Source: an uncultured Verrucomicrobiales bacterium
GTDB lineage: Bacteria > Verrucomicrobiota > Verrucomicrobiia > Verrucomicrobiales > DEV007
Assembly: GCA_943789025.1 (NCBI GenBank)
Contig: CALSSN010000008.1
Coordinates: forward strand, 62,001-126,000
Direction of reading: 5' to 3'
Length of the DNA stretch: 64,000 bases
Part shown: piece after piece, positions 39,283 to 49,138 of the stretch
How the letters are laid out: every line of letters begins with the position of its first letter
How positions within the stretch are numbered: the first letter of the stretch is position 1
The notes under the pieces: model-generated
Database searches by the model: none
Told to the model about the DNA's origin: nothing
Seen by the model: only the letters and a program-made list of their open reading frames with translations
Position numbers and translations under genes: made by a program

Positions 39283-42114
39283 CTAACTGACCTCGCCCCG
39301 GGCCATTCCCTTCTCTTCGAGAGCAGCCTGGGCGGCGGCCAGCTTGGCGACGGGGATACGGAACGGGCTGCACGAGACGTAGTTGAGGCCGGTGCGATGA
39401 CAGAATTTCACCGAATCCGGATCACCGCCGTGCTCGCCGCAGATGCCAATTTTGAGATTTTTCTTGGTCTTCCGACCACCCTTGACACCAAGCTCGACGA
39501 GCTGGCCGACTCCGGTCTGGTCGAGGCTGGCGAACGGGTTGTTGTTCACCACCTCGGCGTCCTGGTAGTCGGGCAGGAACGAGCTCGAGTCGTCCCGACT
39601 GAGGCCGAGACAGGTCTGGGTGAGGTCGTTGGTGCCGAAACTGAAAAACTCGGCGTGCTTGGCCACATCGGCGGCGGTGAGAGCCGCACGTGGGATCTCG
39701 ATCATGGTGCCGACGGTGTATTTGAGCTGGGACTTTTTCAGCCCGCGCTTGGCACGCACCTCCGCAGCCGCTTCGTCGATGACTGCCTTCTGGAGCTCGA
39801 GCTCTTTTTCGTACGCCACGAGCGGGACCATGATCTCTGGGAGCACTTTGGTTCCTTTCGCCTGGACGTCCGCAGCAGCCTCAAGGATGGCTGTGGCCTG
39901 CATCTTGGTGATTTCCGGATAGACGATTCCAAGACGGCAGCCGCGGTGACCGAGCATCGGGTTCTCCTCGTGGAGCTCTGCAATGCGGGATTTGATCTTG
40001 CCAGGACTGATCCCGATTTTTTTTGAGAGTGCAGCGATCTGCTTGTTGTCCATCGTGCCGATGAACTCGTGCAGCGGTGGATCCAGGAGACGGATGGTCG
40101 CGGGGCGGCCTTCCAGAGCCTCGAAAATCCCAGTAAAGTCCTTCTTCTGGTAGGGGAGGAGTTTCTTGAGCGCCTTGGCGCGGCCCGCAACATCCTCAGC
40201 GAGAATCATCTGGCGGACGGCATCGATCCGGTTACCCTCGAAGAACATGTGCTCGGTCCGGGTGAGACCGATTCCTTCGGCACCGAATTGGATGGCGTTC
40301 TTCACCTGAGCGGGGGAGTCGGAGTTGGTGCGAACGCCAAGCTTCCGATACTTGTCCGCCCACTCCATGAGTTCCGCGAACTTCTTGTAAGTAGCCGAGC
40401 GCTTGGCGGAGGCATTGTTTTCGAGAAGTGCCTGGATGACCTGCGAAGGCGAGGTCTTGATCTCACCGGTGTAGACGTTGCCAACAAATCCGTTGATCGA
40501 GATGAACTCGCCTTCTTTCACCGTTACTCCCGCGCCGCTGAGCGTCTTCTTGCTGTAATCAATGGCCATCCCATGGGCGCCGCAAACACAGACTTTACCC
40601 ATCTGCCGGGCAACGAGAGCCGCGTGGGAAGAAGCGCCTCCTTCGGTGGTCAGGATCCCCTCGGCGGCAATCATACCACGAAGATCTTCGGGGGAGGTCG
40701 CACGGCGGACGAGAATAACTTTGGCACCTTTCTGGGCTGCTGCCACGGCAGTCTCAGCAGTGAAGTAAACCTGGCCGGTGGCGGCTCCTGGGCCTGCTGG
40801 GAGACCGGTTCCGATCGTCTTGGCTTTCTTCTCGGTCGCGGCGTCGAAAATGGGGGACAGAAGGTGGCTGAGGTCATCAGCCGGAATCCGAAGGATCGCT
40901 TCTTCTTTTTTGATCAGCTTCTCTTTGACCATGTCGAGCGCGATGTTGACGGCGGCGAAACCGGTGCGTTTTCCGTTCCGGGTTTGCAGCATCCAGAGTT
41001 TTCCTTCCTCGATCGTGAACTCGACGTCCTGCACGTCGCGGAAGTGCTTCTCAAGCGTCGTCCGGACCTTGAGGAGCTCCTTATGCGACTTGGGAAGGTC
41101 CTTCGCCATCTGCTTGACCTGCTTCGGGGTACGAACACCGGCCACCACATCTTCTCCCTGGGCATCGATGAGATATTCCCCGTAGAAGACATTTTCGCCG
41201 GTTGCGGGATCCCGCGTGAAGGCGACTCCGGTGCCAGACTTTTTGCCTGTGTTGCCGAAGACCATCGCCTGGACATTCACCGCAGTACCCCATTCGGCTG
41301 GGATGCCGTATTTCTGGCGGTAGACCTTGGCGCGGTCGTTGTTCCAGGAATTGAAGACGGCATTGACCGATCCGTAGAGCTGCTCCAGGGGATTCTCCGG
41401 GAAGTTCTTCCCGCTACGCTTCTTGATCAGCTTCTTAAACTCCGCGATCACCCACTGGAGATCTGCCTCTTCCAGAGCGGAATCATCGGCGACCTTCGCT
41501 TTGGCCTTCGCTTTGTCTAAAATGACTTCGTAGGGGTCATGGTGCTCGCCGGCATGCGCCTCGACCCCCATCACCACCGAACCATACATCTGGAGGAAAC
41601 GACGGTAGCAGTCCCACGCGAATTTCGGGTTGTTGGTCTTTTTGGCGAGGGCTTCGACCACGGCGTCATTCATTCCCAGATTCAAGACTGTGTCCATCAT
41701 CCCCGGCATCGACTCGCGGGCTCCGGAACGAACGGACAAAAGTAAAGGATTGCTGAGGTCGCCAAATTTCTTCCCCATGACTTTCTCGATCTTGGCGATA
41801 TTCGCTTTGATTTCCGCGTCGAGTGTCTTCGGGTAGTTTTTCTTATGATCGTAGTAATACGTGCAGACCTCGGTGGTAATCGTCATCCCTGCCGGGACAG
41901 GAAGCCCGATGCGGGACATCTCGGCGAGATTCGCGCCCTTCCCTCCGAGCAGCGCTTTCTGAGACCCGTCACCATCGGAATTGCCCGGGCCGAAGAAGTA
42001 AACGTATTTCGCGTCACGAGCTTTCTTTGGAGAAGCTTTCTTCGTGGCTTTCCTGGCAGTGGGCTTTTTGGCGGGGGCCTTTTTGGTGGCTTTTTTGGTG
42101 GCTTTCTTGGGCAT
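39283..42114 (-). CDS. ppdK: Pyruvate, phosphate dikinase with basic N-terminal tail
   Basis: The protein has 943 residues, about 65 longer than the typical bacterial enzyme. From residue 37 it follows the family: [10 protein letters not shown], the phospho-His domain motif [15 protein letters not shown] (H497), and the C-terminal PEP/pyruvate barrel with CGEHGGDP. It interconverts pyruvate, ATP and phosphate with PEP, AMP and pyrophosphate. The N-terminal extension (2-36) is almost entirely Lys, Ala, Thr and Pro in KKAT/KKAP repeats, like histone H1 tails. A terminator follows. Confidence 0.95.
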   Translation of the reverse strand: MPKKATKKATKKAPAKKPTARKATKKASPKKARDAKYVYFFGPGNSDGDGSQKALLGGKGANLAEMSRIGLPVPAGMTITTEVCTYYYDHKKNYPKTLDAEIKANIAKIEKVMGKKFGDLSNPLLLSVRSGARESMPGMMDTVLNLGMNDAVVEALAKKTNNPKFAWDCYRRFLQMYGSVVMGVEAHAGEHHDPYEVILDKAKAKAKVADDSALEEADLQWVIAEFKKLIKKRSGKNFPENPLEQLYGSVNAVFNSWNNDRAKVYRQKYGIPAEWGTAVNVQAMVFGNTGKKSGTGVAFTRDPATGENVFYGEYLIDAQGEDVVAGVRTPKQVKQMAKDLPKSHKELLKVRTTLEKHFRDVQDVEFTIEEGKLWMLQTRNGKRTGFAAVNIALDMVKEKLIKKEEAILRIPADDLSHLLSPIFDAATEKKAKTIGTGLPAGPGAATGQVYFTAETAVAAAQKGAKVILVRRATSPEDLRGMIAAEGILTTEGGASSHAALVARQMGKVCVCGAHGMAIDYSKKTLSGAGVTVKEGEFISINGFVGNVYTGEIKTSPSQVIQALLENNASAKRSATYKKFAELMEWADKYRKLGVRTNSDSPAQVKNAIQFGAEGIGLTRTEHMFFEGNRIDAVRQMILAEDVAGRAKALKKLLPYQKKDFTGIFEALEGRPATIRLLDPPLHEFIGTMDNKQIAALSKKIGISPGKIKSRIAELHEENPMLGHRGCRLGIVYPEITKMQATAILEAAADVQAKGTKVLPEIMVPLVAYEKELELQKAVIDEAAAEVRAKRGLKKSQLKYTVGTMIEIPRAALTAADVAKHAEFFSFGTNDLTQTCLGLSRDDSSSFLPDYQDAEVVNNNPFASLDQTGVGQLVELGVKGGRKTKKNLKIGICGEHGGDPDSVKFCHRTGLNYVSCSPFRIPVAKLAAAQAALEEKGMARGEVS

Positions 42115-42339
42115 GACTTTTTTAGGCGTTACTGAGTTTCGCTTGGAGATTGGCTCTGATCCGACGCGGAAGGCATAGAGATTGCCTATGCTGACACGCG
42201 GAAAAGGATGGGAAGACTAGCAACCGCTTGATGCGTGTCAACGGGCATTAAGCAATCCTTGCAGAAGCCAGAAATGTCGGCTGCAGGAAAAAGGCAATCT
42301 GTGTTCTCAGAATCCGCGTGGCGAGACAAAACGGCTCGA

Positions 42340-44811
42340 TCAGCTTTTTCGTCTCTGGGAACGCCTGCCCCTCTTCACAGCCTGTTTTTTGTCTTTGCCC
42401 TTGGGTGCGCCGCCGGCTCCTCCCTCACCTGAAGCCTTTTTGCCGGATCCCTTCCCGTCAGGCGATGATTTCCTGGCCCCTCTATCACGGCGCGTCGGTT
42501 TCCTCGATGCAGGTTTCCTCTGGCGAGGCCGCCTCTCCTTGCCCGCCCCCTGCATGTCAACCAGACGGAAATCAAGTTTTCGGCCCTCAAGGTCCACCGT
42601 CTTGAAAGAAACTACCACCCGGTCGCCTGCGCCGAGAGTCTTACCACTTGGAAGGCCACTGTAGCGCATCGCGGAACGATCGAAGTAGGCGCGACGCCCG
42701 GGGAGGTCGCGGTAGTGCACGAGGCCGCGAACCTGCCAGACATCAATCTCTACAAACAATCCAATCCCCGCACATTCCATCACGGTGGCCTCAAAGTTCC
42801 GCTCGGGCTCGCGCTCGGCGATGCCGGCAAAAAACTCAAACTGCATGAGTCGTTGGGAGTCCTGCTCTGCCTGTGCCGAAGCCCGCTCGGTCTTGGAGAT
42901 ATGCGCAGCAGCCTGTGCCATTTCGGCAGCATTCATCGGGGCTTTTCCTTTCTCGTGGTAGAGGCAACGATGCACAATTAAGTCCGCATACCTCCGGATC
43001 GGGCTGGTAAAATGGGTGTAGTCACGCTTGGCCAGACCGTAATGACCATCCGATTCGGTCCGGTAATCGGCACGTTTGAGACTCTTGAGGAAGCCGATTT
43101 TAATCGCCTGCTCCGCCGGGTGGCCTTTCGCGGCATCCAAAAGTTTCTGCGCCTCCGCGCGGTGACTCAGATCCCCCACGCGGAAGCCGGCAGCCCTGGC
43201 AAGCTCCCGAAAATCAAGGAGCCGCTCTTCAGCCGGATCCTCGTGAACTCGGTAGACGCACGGCTTCCCCCGCTGTCTGAGTTCGCGGGCAACCGCCTCG
43301 TTGGTCGCCAGCATGCATTCTTCGATCAGCTGGTGGGATGCGTCATTTTCGGAGACGACAAGATCGACAGGCCTCCCTCGGGCATCGAGTTTGACCCGAA
43401 CCTCAGGAAAATCCATGTCCAGCCCACCGTGCTGGAAGCGTTTCTTCCGAAGCAAGCTGGCAAGTTTCCACGCCTCTCTTATTTTTTCCGGGACAGGATC
43501 TCCCTCGGCTGCGGGTTTGCCATCGATGTATTCCATCGCCTCCTCGTAGGTCAGACGTGCCTTACTGTGAATGACTGCCGATACGAACCGCGTCTTCCCA
43601 CGCTTTCCTTGACGGTCGAATTGCATGACAACACAGCGCGTCAGCCTGTCCTCATGAGGGACGAGCGAGCAGATCCCATTGCTCAACTCCTCGGGAAGCA
43701 TCGGAATCACCCGGTGTGGAAGGTAAGTCGAGTTTCCCCTCCCACGCGCTTCCTTATCCATCGCTGAGCCCGGCTTCACATAGGTCGAGACGTCGGCGAT
43801 GTGCACCGCCAGTTCCCACCCCTCATTTTCCATGCAACGGATGCTGATGGCGTCATCGAAGTCCCGAGCGTCTCCGGGATCGATGGTAAACACGAGGCGG
43901 TCACGCCAGTCTTCCCGGCGGGCGATCTCGTCTTCTGGAATCCTGATCGGAATGGCTCGTGCCTCGTCAAGAACCGCTTCGGGAAACTTCTCTCTGATGG
44001 CATTGGCGAGAACAATTTCTCGCATGGCAAGCCCATCGTCCCCAGGCATGCCAACTCTTTCCAGGAGCCCTGCTTGCGGTGGAAGCTGCGGGTCCGACCA
44101 CTCAGTGATTTCGACCAGAACGCGTTCCCCATTCCTGGGGTTCCGAAGGGTCTCTTTGCTGGAGAGTTCGAGTCGCGGTGGGTACGTGGAGGAGTCGGGT
44201 TTGAGCGCGAGAGCCCCCCCTTTTTCTACGATGAGGCTTCCAATCACCCGGTGTTCGGCGCGGTCAAGCACCTCGATCACCCGTCCATCGACGGCCAGAT
44301 CATCGGAGGACTTGAGATCGATCACCCGGTGCTCACCTCTCGGATCGGAAGACCAGGATCGCGGCATACTCCTCGCCGTCAGAGCCAGGGCGACCCTGTC
44401 TCCTGGGAGCGCATTGGCCATGCTCTCAGGAGAAACCTGAATCGAAACTTTTTCCGGAAGCCGAATTCCCTTGGCAACCGTCGCGCTCTTTTCGAGGACG
44501 ACAAAGCCCGACCCCTTGTAGCGGACCCGGAGCACGCCAGTGGCGTCTGATTGCCCCGATGACGGGTGGTTTTGCTGGGAGTAAGCGAGGACATAACGTC
44601 CACCACGTCGACATTCGATCTCGCCCTGGTCCGCGAGCTCGCGGAGATCCTGCCGGAGTTGCGAGCGTTCATTCTGCGGAACATCGAGGAGCCTCGAAAT
44701 TCCCGATTTTGTCTCGGGACGGTAGCCGTCCGACTTCAAGAGTTTCAGGACCTGGTCTCTGAAGGTTTCTTGGGGATGGGTTAGGGGTTTTCTTGCTTGG
44801 TTCTTACTCAC
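42340..44811 (-). CDS. rnr: Ribonuclease R
   Basis: The protein has 823 residues. An N-terminal HTH-like and cold-shock region precedes the RNB catalytic domain with DPGDARDFDDAIS (active-site Asp residues), and an S1 domain (about 670-745) follows. The Lys/Arg/Gly-rich C-terminal tail (about 755-823) is typical of RNase R and binds structured RNA. It degrades structured RNA 3' to 5'. An imperfect hairpin (42323-42355) spans its stop codon, without a T-run. Confidence 0.93.
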   Translation of the reverse strand: MSKNQARKPLTHPQETFRDQVLKLLKSDGYRPETKSGISRLLDVPQNERSQLRQDLRELADQGEIECRRGGRYVLAYSQQNHPSSGQSDATGVLRVRYKGSGFVVLEKSATVAKGIRLPEKVSIQVSPESMANALPGDRVALALTARSMPRSWSSDPRGEHRVIDLKSSDDLAVDGRVIEVLDRAEHRVIGSLIVEKGGALALKPDSSTYPPRLELSSKETLRNPRNGERVLVEITEWSDPQLPPQAGLLERVGMPGDDGLAMREIVLANAIREKFPEAVLDEARAIPIRIPEDEIARREDWRDRLVFTIDPGDARDFDDAISIRCMENEGWELAVHIADVSTYVKPGSAMDKEARGRGNSTYLPHRVIPMLPEELSNGICSLVPHEDRLTRCVVMQFDRQGKRGKTRFVSAVIHSKARLTYEEAMEYIDGKPAAEGDPVPEKIREAWKLASLLRKKRFQHGGLDMDFPEVRVKLDARGRPVDLVVSENDASHQLIEECMLATNEAVARELRQRGKPCVYRVHEDPAEERLLDFRELARAAGFRVGDLSHRAEAQKLLDAAKGHPAEQAIKIGFLKSLKRADYRTESDGHYGLAKRDYTHFTSPIRRYADLIVHRCLYHEKGKAPMNAAEMAQAAAHISKTERASAQAEQDSQRLMQFEFFAGIAEREPERNFEATVMECAGIGLFVEIDVWQVRGLVHYRDLPGRRAYFDRSAMRYSGLPSGKTLGAGDRVVVSFKTVDLEGRKLDFRLVDMQGAGKERRPRQRKPASRKPTRRDRGARKSSPDGKGSGKKASGEGGAGGAPKGKDKKQAVKRGRRSQRRKS

Positions 44812-44859
44812 TGGGATCGTCGATCGGGGGGCGTTGCATGTATTTACTTCATAAATTCA

Positions 44860-44888
44860 TTGCCGGACATGCCCGACATGGGTATATT
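44860..44888 (+). promoter_or_regulatory. Candidate sigma-70 promoter for the pseudopilin gene
   Basis: TTGCCG (44860-44865), a 17-bp spacer and TATATT (44883-44888) match the -35/-10 layout 57 bp before the ATG. The spacer holds two CGACATG/GGACATG half-sites that could be an operator. Support is by pattern only. Confidence 0.4.
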
Positions 44889-44944
44889 CAAACAGTTAGC
44901 TTGAGATAGTATACACACGAAAAATAGAAACTACCGCTTGGACA

Positions 44945-45520
44945 ATGAAAACAATCTCGCTCCGCACTTTCTCGCGAAACAAAGAGAAGAAAGCCTACAC
45001 CTTACTCGAACTTCTTATTGTTATCTCAATTATCGCTACTCTCGCAGCGATCGCCACTCCTGTTTCCATGAGTGTGATGAATCAAGCGAGAAAGACCGAG
45101 TGTAGTCAACAGATATCAAATCTTATCACAGCGCTTAATGGATACAAGATGGAGTATGGACATATTCCAATCAAAACTGGTTTGACTGAAACAGACGTAC
45201 TGAAGACGGATTCTGGAGATGGAATCAATCTGATTAAGTGCCTGACCGGAGAAGATAACGTGAGTTTTAAAAATCCTCGGGAAATAGTCTTCTTCGAGCC
45301 GAATTACACCGACACCAAGGTAGGTGGACTGGATGCAACCACAGATGCACTCTACGATCCTTGGGGTGGACCTTATCAAATACTTCTCGATGTCAATTTT
45401 GATAAAAAGATAGATCCAACTGCCCTCGGGCTCAGAGGGTTGCTCCCGGTGAGAAGAGAATTTCTCATCATCAGTTTAGGCAAAGATAGTAACGATATGA
45501 TCTTCTCTTGGAAGAAATAA
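44945..45520 (+). CDS. Type II secretion pseudopilin-like protein (GspG type)
   Basis: The protein has 191 residues. The prepilin peptidase site is KKA/YTLLELL, with cleavage after A17 where Gly is usual, then a hydrophobic helix to about residue 40 with the conserved Glu at mature position 5. The C-terminal DPWGGPYQI is the pseudopilin calcium-site region typical of GspG. It would be part of a pseudopilus or type IV filament. No other secretion genes adjoin it, so it is an orphan copy. Confidence 0.8.
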   Translation: MKTISLRTFSRNKEKKAYTLLELLIVISIIATLAAIATPVSMSVMNQARKTECSQQISNLITALNGYKMEYGHIPIKTGLTETDVLKTDSGDGINLIKCLTGEDNVSFKNPREIVFFEPNYTDTKVGGLDATTDALYDPWGGPYQILLDVNFDKKIDPTALGLRGLLPVRREFLIISLGKDSNDMIFSWKK

Positions 45521-45594
45521 AAAACCCGAATCTTTCCGGGTCGCTTGTGACGCGAAAAGAAATTTTGAAGCTTGGGACTGGTCCTCGCTCTTCC

Positions 45595-45996
45595 ATGAAG
45601 GCGAGGAAAGAATCCATCAAACAGACAGTGGACTCCATCCAGATCATGGGCCTGAGAGCCTCCACTCGGGTGGGCATCACAGAGGAAGAGCGCGGGACGT
45701 TGCAATCAGTCGCTTTTGATGTCGTCATTCATCCAGTGACGAACTTCGCCGATCTCGCGGATGAGATCGGAGAAACCATCGACTATTTTCAAGTTTCCCA
45801 GAAACTCCGGGAAGTAGCGGCAGAACGCCCCCGAAATTTGATTGAAACTCTCGCCAACGATCTGGCTGCTGCCACCCTCGCCGGTTGGCCCGTAGCTCGA
45901 GTCGGCATCACCGTTCGGAAGTTTATCCTTCCCGACTCCGAGCACGTCGCAGTCTGCATCGAACGCGAACGCTCGAGTCGCCAGGAGATATTATAA
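45595..45996 (+). CDS. folB: Dihydroneopterin aldolase-like protein (FolB family)
   Basis: The core SIQIMGLRASTRVGITEEER is the N-terminal strand-turn of FolB; NLIETLANDLAAATLA and GITVRKF complete the tunnelling fold. FolB makes 6-hydroxymethyl-dihydropterin for folate. I use the ATG at 45595 because the similarity begins before the ATG at 45646; the frame is open back to 45508, inside the pseudopilin. Its length of 133 residues is slightly above normal because of the N-terminus. Confidence 0.8.
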   Translation: MKARKESIKQTVDSIQIMGLRASTRVGITEEERGTLQSVAFDVVIHPVTNFADLADEIGETIDYFQVSQKLREVAAERPRNLIETLANDLAAATLAGWPVARVGITVRKFILPDSEHVAVCIERERSSRQEIL

Positions 45997-46160
45997 ACCA
46001 GTCCGAGCGGGCCGAGCGGGCACTGTGCACCTGCACAAGGTAGTTGTGAGTAAAGAGATCGGATGCTTCAGTCCGCAGATTAGCAGGAATTGCTTCCAGA
46101 CACGCGAGAGATAGCTTCAAAGCTCGAACGGATCGCCTTCAGCCCACTCCATCTTTTTTC

Positions 46161-46754
46161 ATGGCCCATCAGCAACGTAAACCCGACGAGGATGCCGAGC
46201 TCGTCGCACGCGCCAGAAAAGGAGATACGACAGCCTTTGACGAACTCGTCATCAAACATTCACCTAAGCTCTACGGTTTGATCTACCACATGACCTCGAA
46301 TCGTGAGGACACCCATGACCTTCTTCAGGAAGTCTTCGCGAAGGCCTACCGTTCGCTGAAACGATTCCGAGGAAAATCCTCCTTTTATACGTGGATTTAC
46401 TCGATTGCGGTCAACATGACCCTCAACTTTCTTAAAAAACGGAAACGCAGGCAGACGATGAGCCTCGACGACGTAGACAACCATATCGCGAACGACAAGG
46501 ACTTCATCGCGATGACCTCGAAAAGCGATCCCGTGCGCGAAGTCGGGATTCACGAGCTTCAAAAAAGATTGAACGCGGCCATGCAGAGCTTGTCTGAAGA
46601 TCATAGAGCCGTTGTCACCATGTTTGACATCCAAGGCATCCCTCACAAAGAAATCAGTAAAGTGCTCGGAATTTCCGAAGGAACTGTCCGAAGCCGTCTC
46701 TTTTACGCCCATCGCCAATTACAGAACTTCCTCGAAGAATTCAGGAAGTCATAA
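46161..46754 (+). CDS. ECF-type RNA polymerase sigma factor
   Basis: The protein has 197 residues. Region 2 is DTTAFDELV and DLLQEVFAKAYRSLKRFRGKS; region 4 is LSEDHRAVVTMFDIQGI then KVLGISEGTVRSRLFYAH. It directs RNA polymerase to a stress or envelope regulon. Its gene is followed after 27 bp by a single-membrane-span protein that could restrain it. It lies about 165 bp after folB, so it likely has its own promoter. Confidence 0.9.
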   Translation: MAHQQRKPDEDAELVARARKGDTTAFDELVIKHSPKLYGLIYHMTSNREDTHDLLQEVFAKAYRSLKRFRGKSSFYTWIYSIAVNMTLNFLKKRKRRQTMSLDDVDNHIANDKDFIAMTSKSDPVREVGIHELQKRLNAAMQSLSEDHRAVVTMFDIQGIPHKEISKVLGISEGTVRSRLFYAHRQLQNFLEEFRKS

Positions 46755-46781
46755 TTCGAATCTTTTTCTTATACCGCTCCG

Positions 46782-47372
46782 ATGACTACGAAACCTTCTG
46801 AGGAAAACCCCAACGATCCTGCAGCATCTGACCAGATGGAAGAGGCCTGTGAACTGAACCAGCTTACCCAGCTGCTCCGCCTGAAGCGTTACGAGCAACC
46901 TCCCAGCGATTACTTCGAGAATTTCCTCCGGGAGTTTCATAGTCGTCAGCGTTCAGAGCTGCTGCGTAGGTCGACGGCACGTATCTTCCTGGATCAGCTG
47001 ACCGCTCGTGTTGCGGATTTCGGTGGCTCGAGGGCCTTTGTGGGAGCAGCTGCGTGCTGCCTCGCTGTGACTGGAATATTTCTATTTCAAGGCTTCGGAG
47101 CTCCGTCGGATCTCTCCCCTGCCGGCGTGGCGACAGCCGAGACGACCGAGAAAGCCGAGATGGCGGCAAGGCCTGTTCTTCCTGTGGCCGAACCCTTGCC
47201 CCTGCCCCGGGATCTCGTCGATGGCCCGCTGGAAATTTACCCGGTAGGCATTCAAAAAGTGGGAGCTTCCTACTACATTCTTCAGAAGCCCCTTCTAGAA
47301 GCTGAGCCAGCTGAGGAGACGGATCCTTCGAGTTATCGCTTGCCTTTCCTTGACCTTGACGAAGTCGAGTGA
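46782..47372 (+). CDS. Probable membrane partner (anti-sigma-like) of the ECF sigma factor
   Basis: The protein has 196 residues. The cytoplasmic N-terminal part (1-85) is acidic then basic, with RYEQPPSDYFENFLREFHSR. A transmembrane segment (about 86-105) and a Pro/Glu-rich periplasmic tail follow. There is no zinc-binding HxxxCxxC motif. Position directly after an ECF sigma gene, and the topology, are the reasons for the assignment; sequence similarity does not prove it. Confidence 0.6.
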   Translation: MTTKPSEENPNDPAASDQMEEACELNQLTQLLRLKRYEQPPSDYFENFLREFHSRQRSELLRRSTARIFLDQLTARVADFGGSRAFVGAAACCLAVTGIFLFQGFGAPSDLSPAGVATAETTEKAEMAARPVLPVAEPLPLPRDLVDGPLEIYPVGIQKVGASYYILQKPLLEAEPAEETDPSSYRLPFLDLDEVE

Positions 47373-47455
47373 GCCTCTCCTTTCCCCCCTCCGTCTGGGA
47401 CACTGGCTACTCTGCCTGCTCGCAAACTTCGAGAAACGGGTCTACCTAACGCGGC

Positions 47456-49084
47456 ATGATCCGCGTCAGCGACATTCGCCTTCCAGTAGGACATTCGGAC
47501 GCCCAGTTCCTCAAGAAGCTGGGCTCCATCCTCGGCATCAGGCCGGATGCGGTTCGTGATTCCCGCATCCATAAACGGGCCATCGACGCCCGTGGCTCCA
47601 GCCCGGTCGCTTTCCGCTACACGGTGGATGTCCAGGTTTCTCGCGAGGATGAAGAAAAGATTCTGGGCAAACCGAGACTGCCCAGCTCCATCCGTCGCGC
47701 TCCGGACGAGAGTTACCAGGCCCCTTCGATCACCGAGGCGAAGCGTGGGCAAGGAAGGCCTGTCATAGTGGGTGCTGGTCCATGTGGTCTCTTCGCGACT
47801 CTTCTGCTCGCCAGGAGCGGTCTGGAGCCTCTTCTACTTGAGCGCGGCAAGCCGGCGGGTGATCGGGCTCGTGATGTCACCGGCTTCTGGCGACGCGGCA
47901 CAGCCTTTGATCCGGAATCGAACGTCCAGTTCGGTGAGGGTGGAGCGGGAACATTCTCGGACGGGAAACTTTACACCCAGATTCGCGACCCGGAATATCG
48001 TATCCCGTGGCTGCTCCGTGAACTGGTGGCCGCCGGCGCACCCGAGGACATCCTCAGCAAGGCCAGGCCACATATCGGAACTGACCGATTGATCACTGTG
48101 ATCCGTCACCTGCGTGGAGAAATTCTCTCGCTGGGGGGAGAAATTCGCTTTCAAACGCCTCTGACGGATTTGCGGAGTGAAAATGGCAAGCTTGTTGCCG
48201 TCCAGGCAGGAGACGGATGGATCAAAACGGACACCTGCATCCTCGCTCTCGGTCACAGTGCTCGGGATACTTTCTTCAAGCTGCACGCGGCAGGAATCCA
48301 CTTCGAGCCCAAGCCATTCTCGGTAGGAGTCCGTATCGAACATCCGCAAGAGTTCATCGATAAGGCCCAGTACGGCGCTGGCGCTGGCCACCCGCTGCTC
48401 GGTGCGGCACCATACAAATTCGCCGCGAAAGCGCGGACAGGCCGCACCGCTTACAGCTTCTGCATGTGCCCGGGAGGGCTCGTCGTCGCGGCGCCATCCG
48501 AAGCCGGGATGGTTGTCACTAATGGCATGAGCAGTTACGCCCGCGCCGAGGCGAATGCCAATGCCGGTTTCATGGTCGAGGTGAAGCCGGAAGAGATCGG
48601 AGCGACTCCGGAGACCCCACTCGCCGGCATCGACTACCAGCGTCGGCTGGAACAGCGCGCTTACGAGTTGGGCGGGAGCAACTACCGCGCACCGGCCCAG
48701 CTTCTGGGAGACTTTCTCGCTCGAAGACCATCCTCCGGTCCTGCCAGCGTAGCACCCTCTTACCAGCCGGGAGTCACCTGGGGTGACTTGCGGGACTGCC
48801 TCCCGGAATCGGTGAGTGAAACTCTCCAGTCCGCTGTCAAAAAAATTGCCAGACAGCTCCGAGGCTTCGATCTTCCTGATGCGGTGATGACTGGAGTCGA
48901 GACCCGGAGTTCCTCACCCGTGCGGATTCCCCGCGATGCCAGAACCCTCGAGTGCCTCTCGCTCCGAGGACTCTACCCGGCAGGGGAAGGTGCAGGTTAC
49001 GCCGGAGGCATCATCTCTGCCGCGGCCGATGGGCTGCGGGTCGCTGAAGCGATTCTCGAGGGGAAAGTGACCGGAAGTGACTGA
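47456..49084 (+). CDS. FAD-dependent dehydrogenase, COG2509 family
   Basis: The protein has 542 residues. An N-terminal domain of about 100 residues (RVSDIRLPVGHSDAQ) precedes the FAD-binding Rossmann motif VIVGAGPCG (103-111). The family block ESNVQFGEGGAGTFSDGKL follows, then the GRTAYSFCMCPGG motif. It is an uncharacterised flavoprotein family widespread in bacteria; the substrate is unknown. A C-terminal GEGAGYAGGI closes the FAD site. The glycerate kinase gene follows after about 55 bp. Confidence 0.83.
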   Translation: MIRVSDIRLPVGHSDAQFLKKLGSILGIRPDAVRDSRIHKRAIDARGSSPVAFRYTVDVQVSREDEEKILGKPRLPSSIRRAPDESYQAPSITEAKRGQGRPVIVGAGPCGLFATLLLARSGLEPLLLERGKPAGDRARDVTGFWRRGTAFDPESNVQFGEGGAGTFSDGKLYTQIRDPEYRIPWLLRELVAAGAPEDILSKARPHIGTDRLITVIRHLRGEILSLGGEIRFQTPLTDLRSENGKLVAVQAGDGWIKTDTCILALGHSARDTFFKLHAAGIHFEPKPFSVGVRIEHPQEFIDKAQYGAGAGHPLLGAAPYKFAAKARTGRTAYSFCMCPGGLVVAAPSEAGMVVTNGMSSYARAEANANAGFMVEVKPEEIGATPETPLAGIDYQRRLEQRAYELGGSNYRAPAQLLGDFLARRPSSGPASVAPSYQPGVTWGDLRDCLPESVSETLQSAVKKIARQLRGFDLPDAVMTGVETRSSSPVRIPRDARTLECLSLRGLYPAGEGAGYAGGIISAAADGLRVAEAILEGKVTGSD

Positions 49085-49138
49085 ACTTGCCTCGCTCCTA
49101 AGAAACCTCTCCCGCCACCCTCCCCCTGCCATTGTTCG

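Noticed and set aside
40069-41520. Long open frame (483 codons) antisense to ppdK
   Set aside because: It lies wholly inside a well-supported gene on the other strand, has no family signature, and long antisense frames are expected opposite GC-rich codon-biased genes.
42323-42355. Hairpin over the rnr stop codon as a terminator
   Set aside because: The stem is imperfect and no T-run follows; it may be incidental.
45522-45545. ACCCG...CGGGT hairpin after the pseudopilin gene as a terminator
   Set aside because: T-run is on the wrong side for the plus-strand gene and there is no minus-strand gene to terminate.
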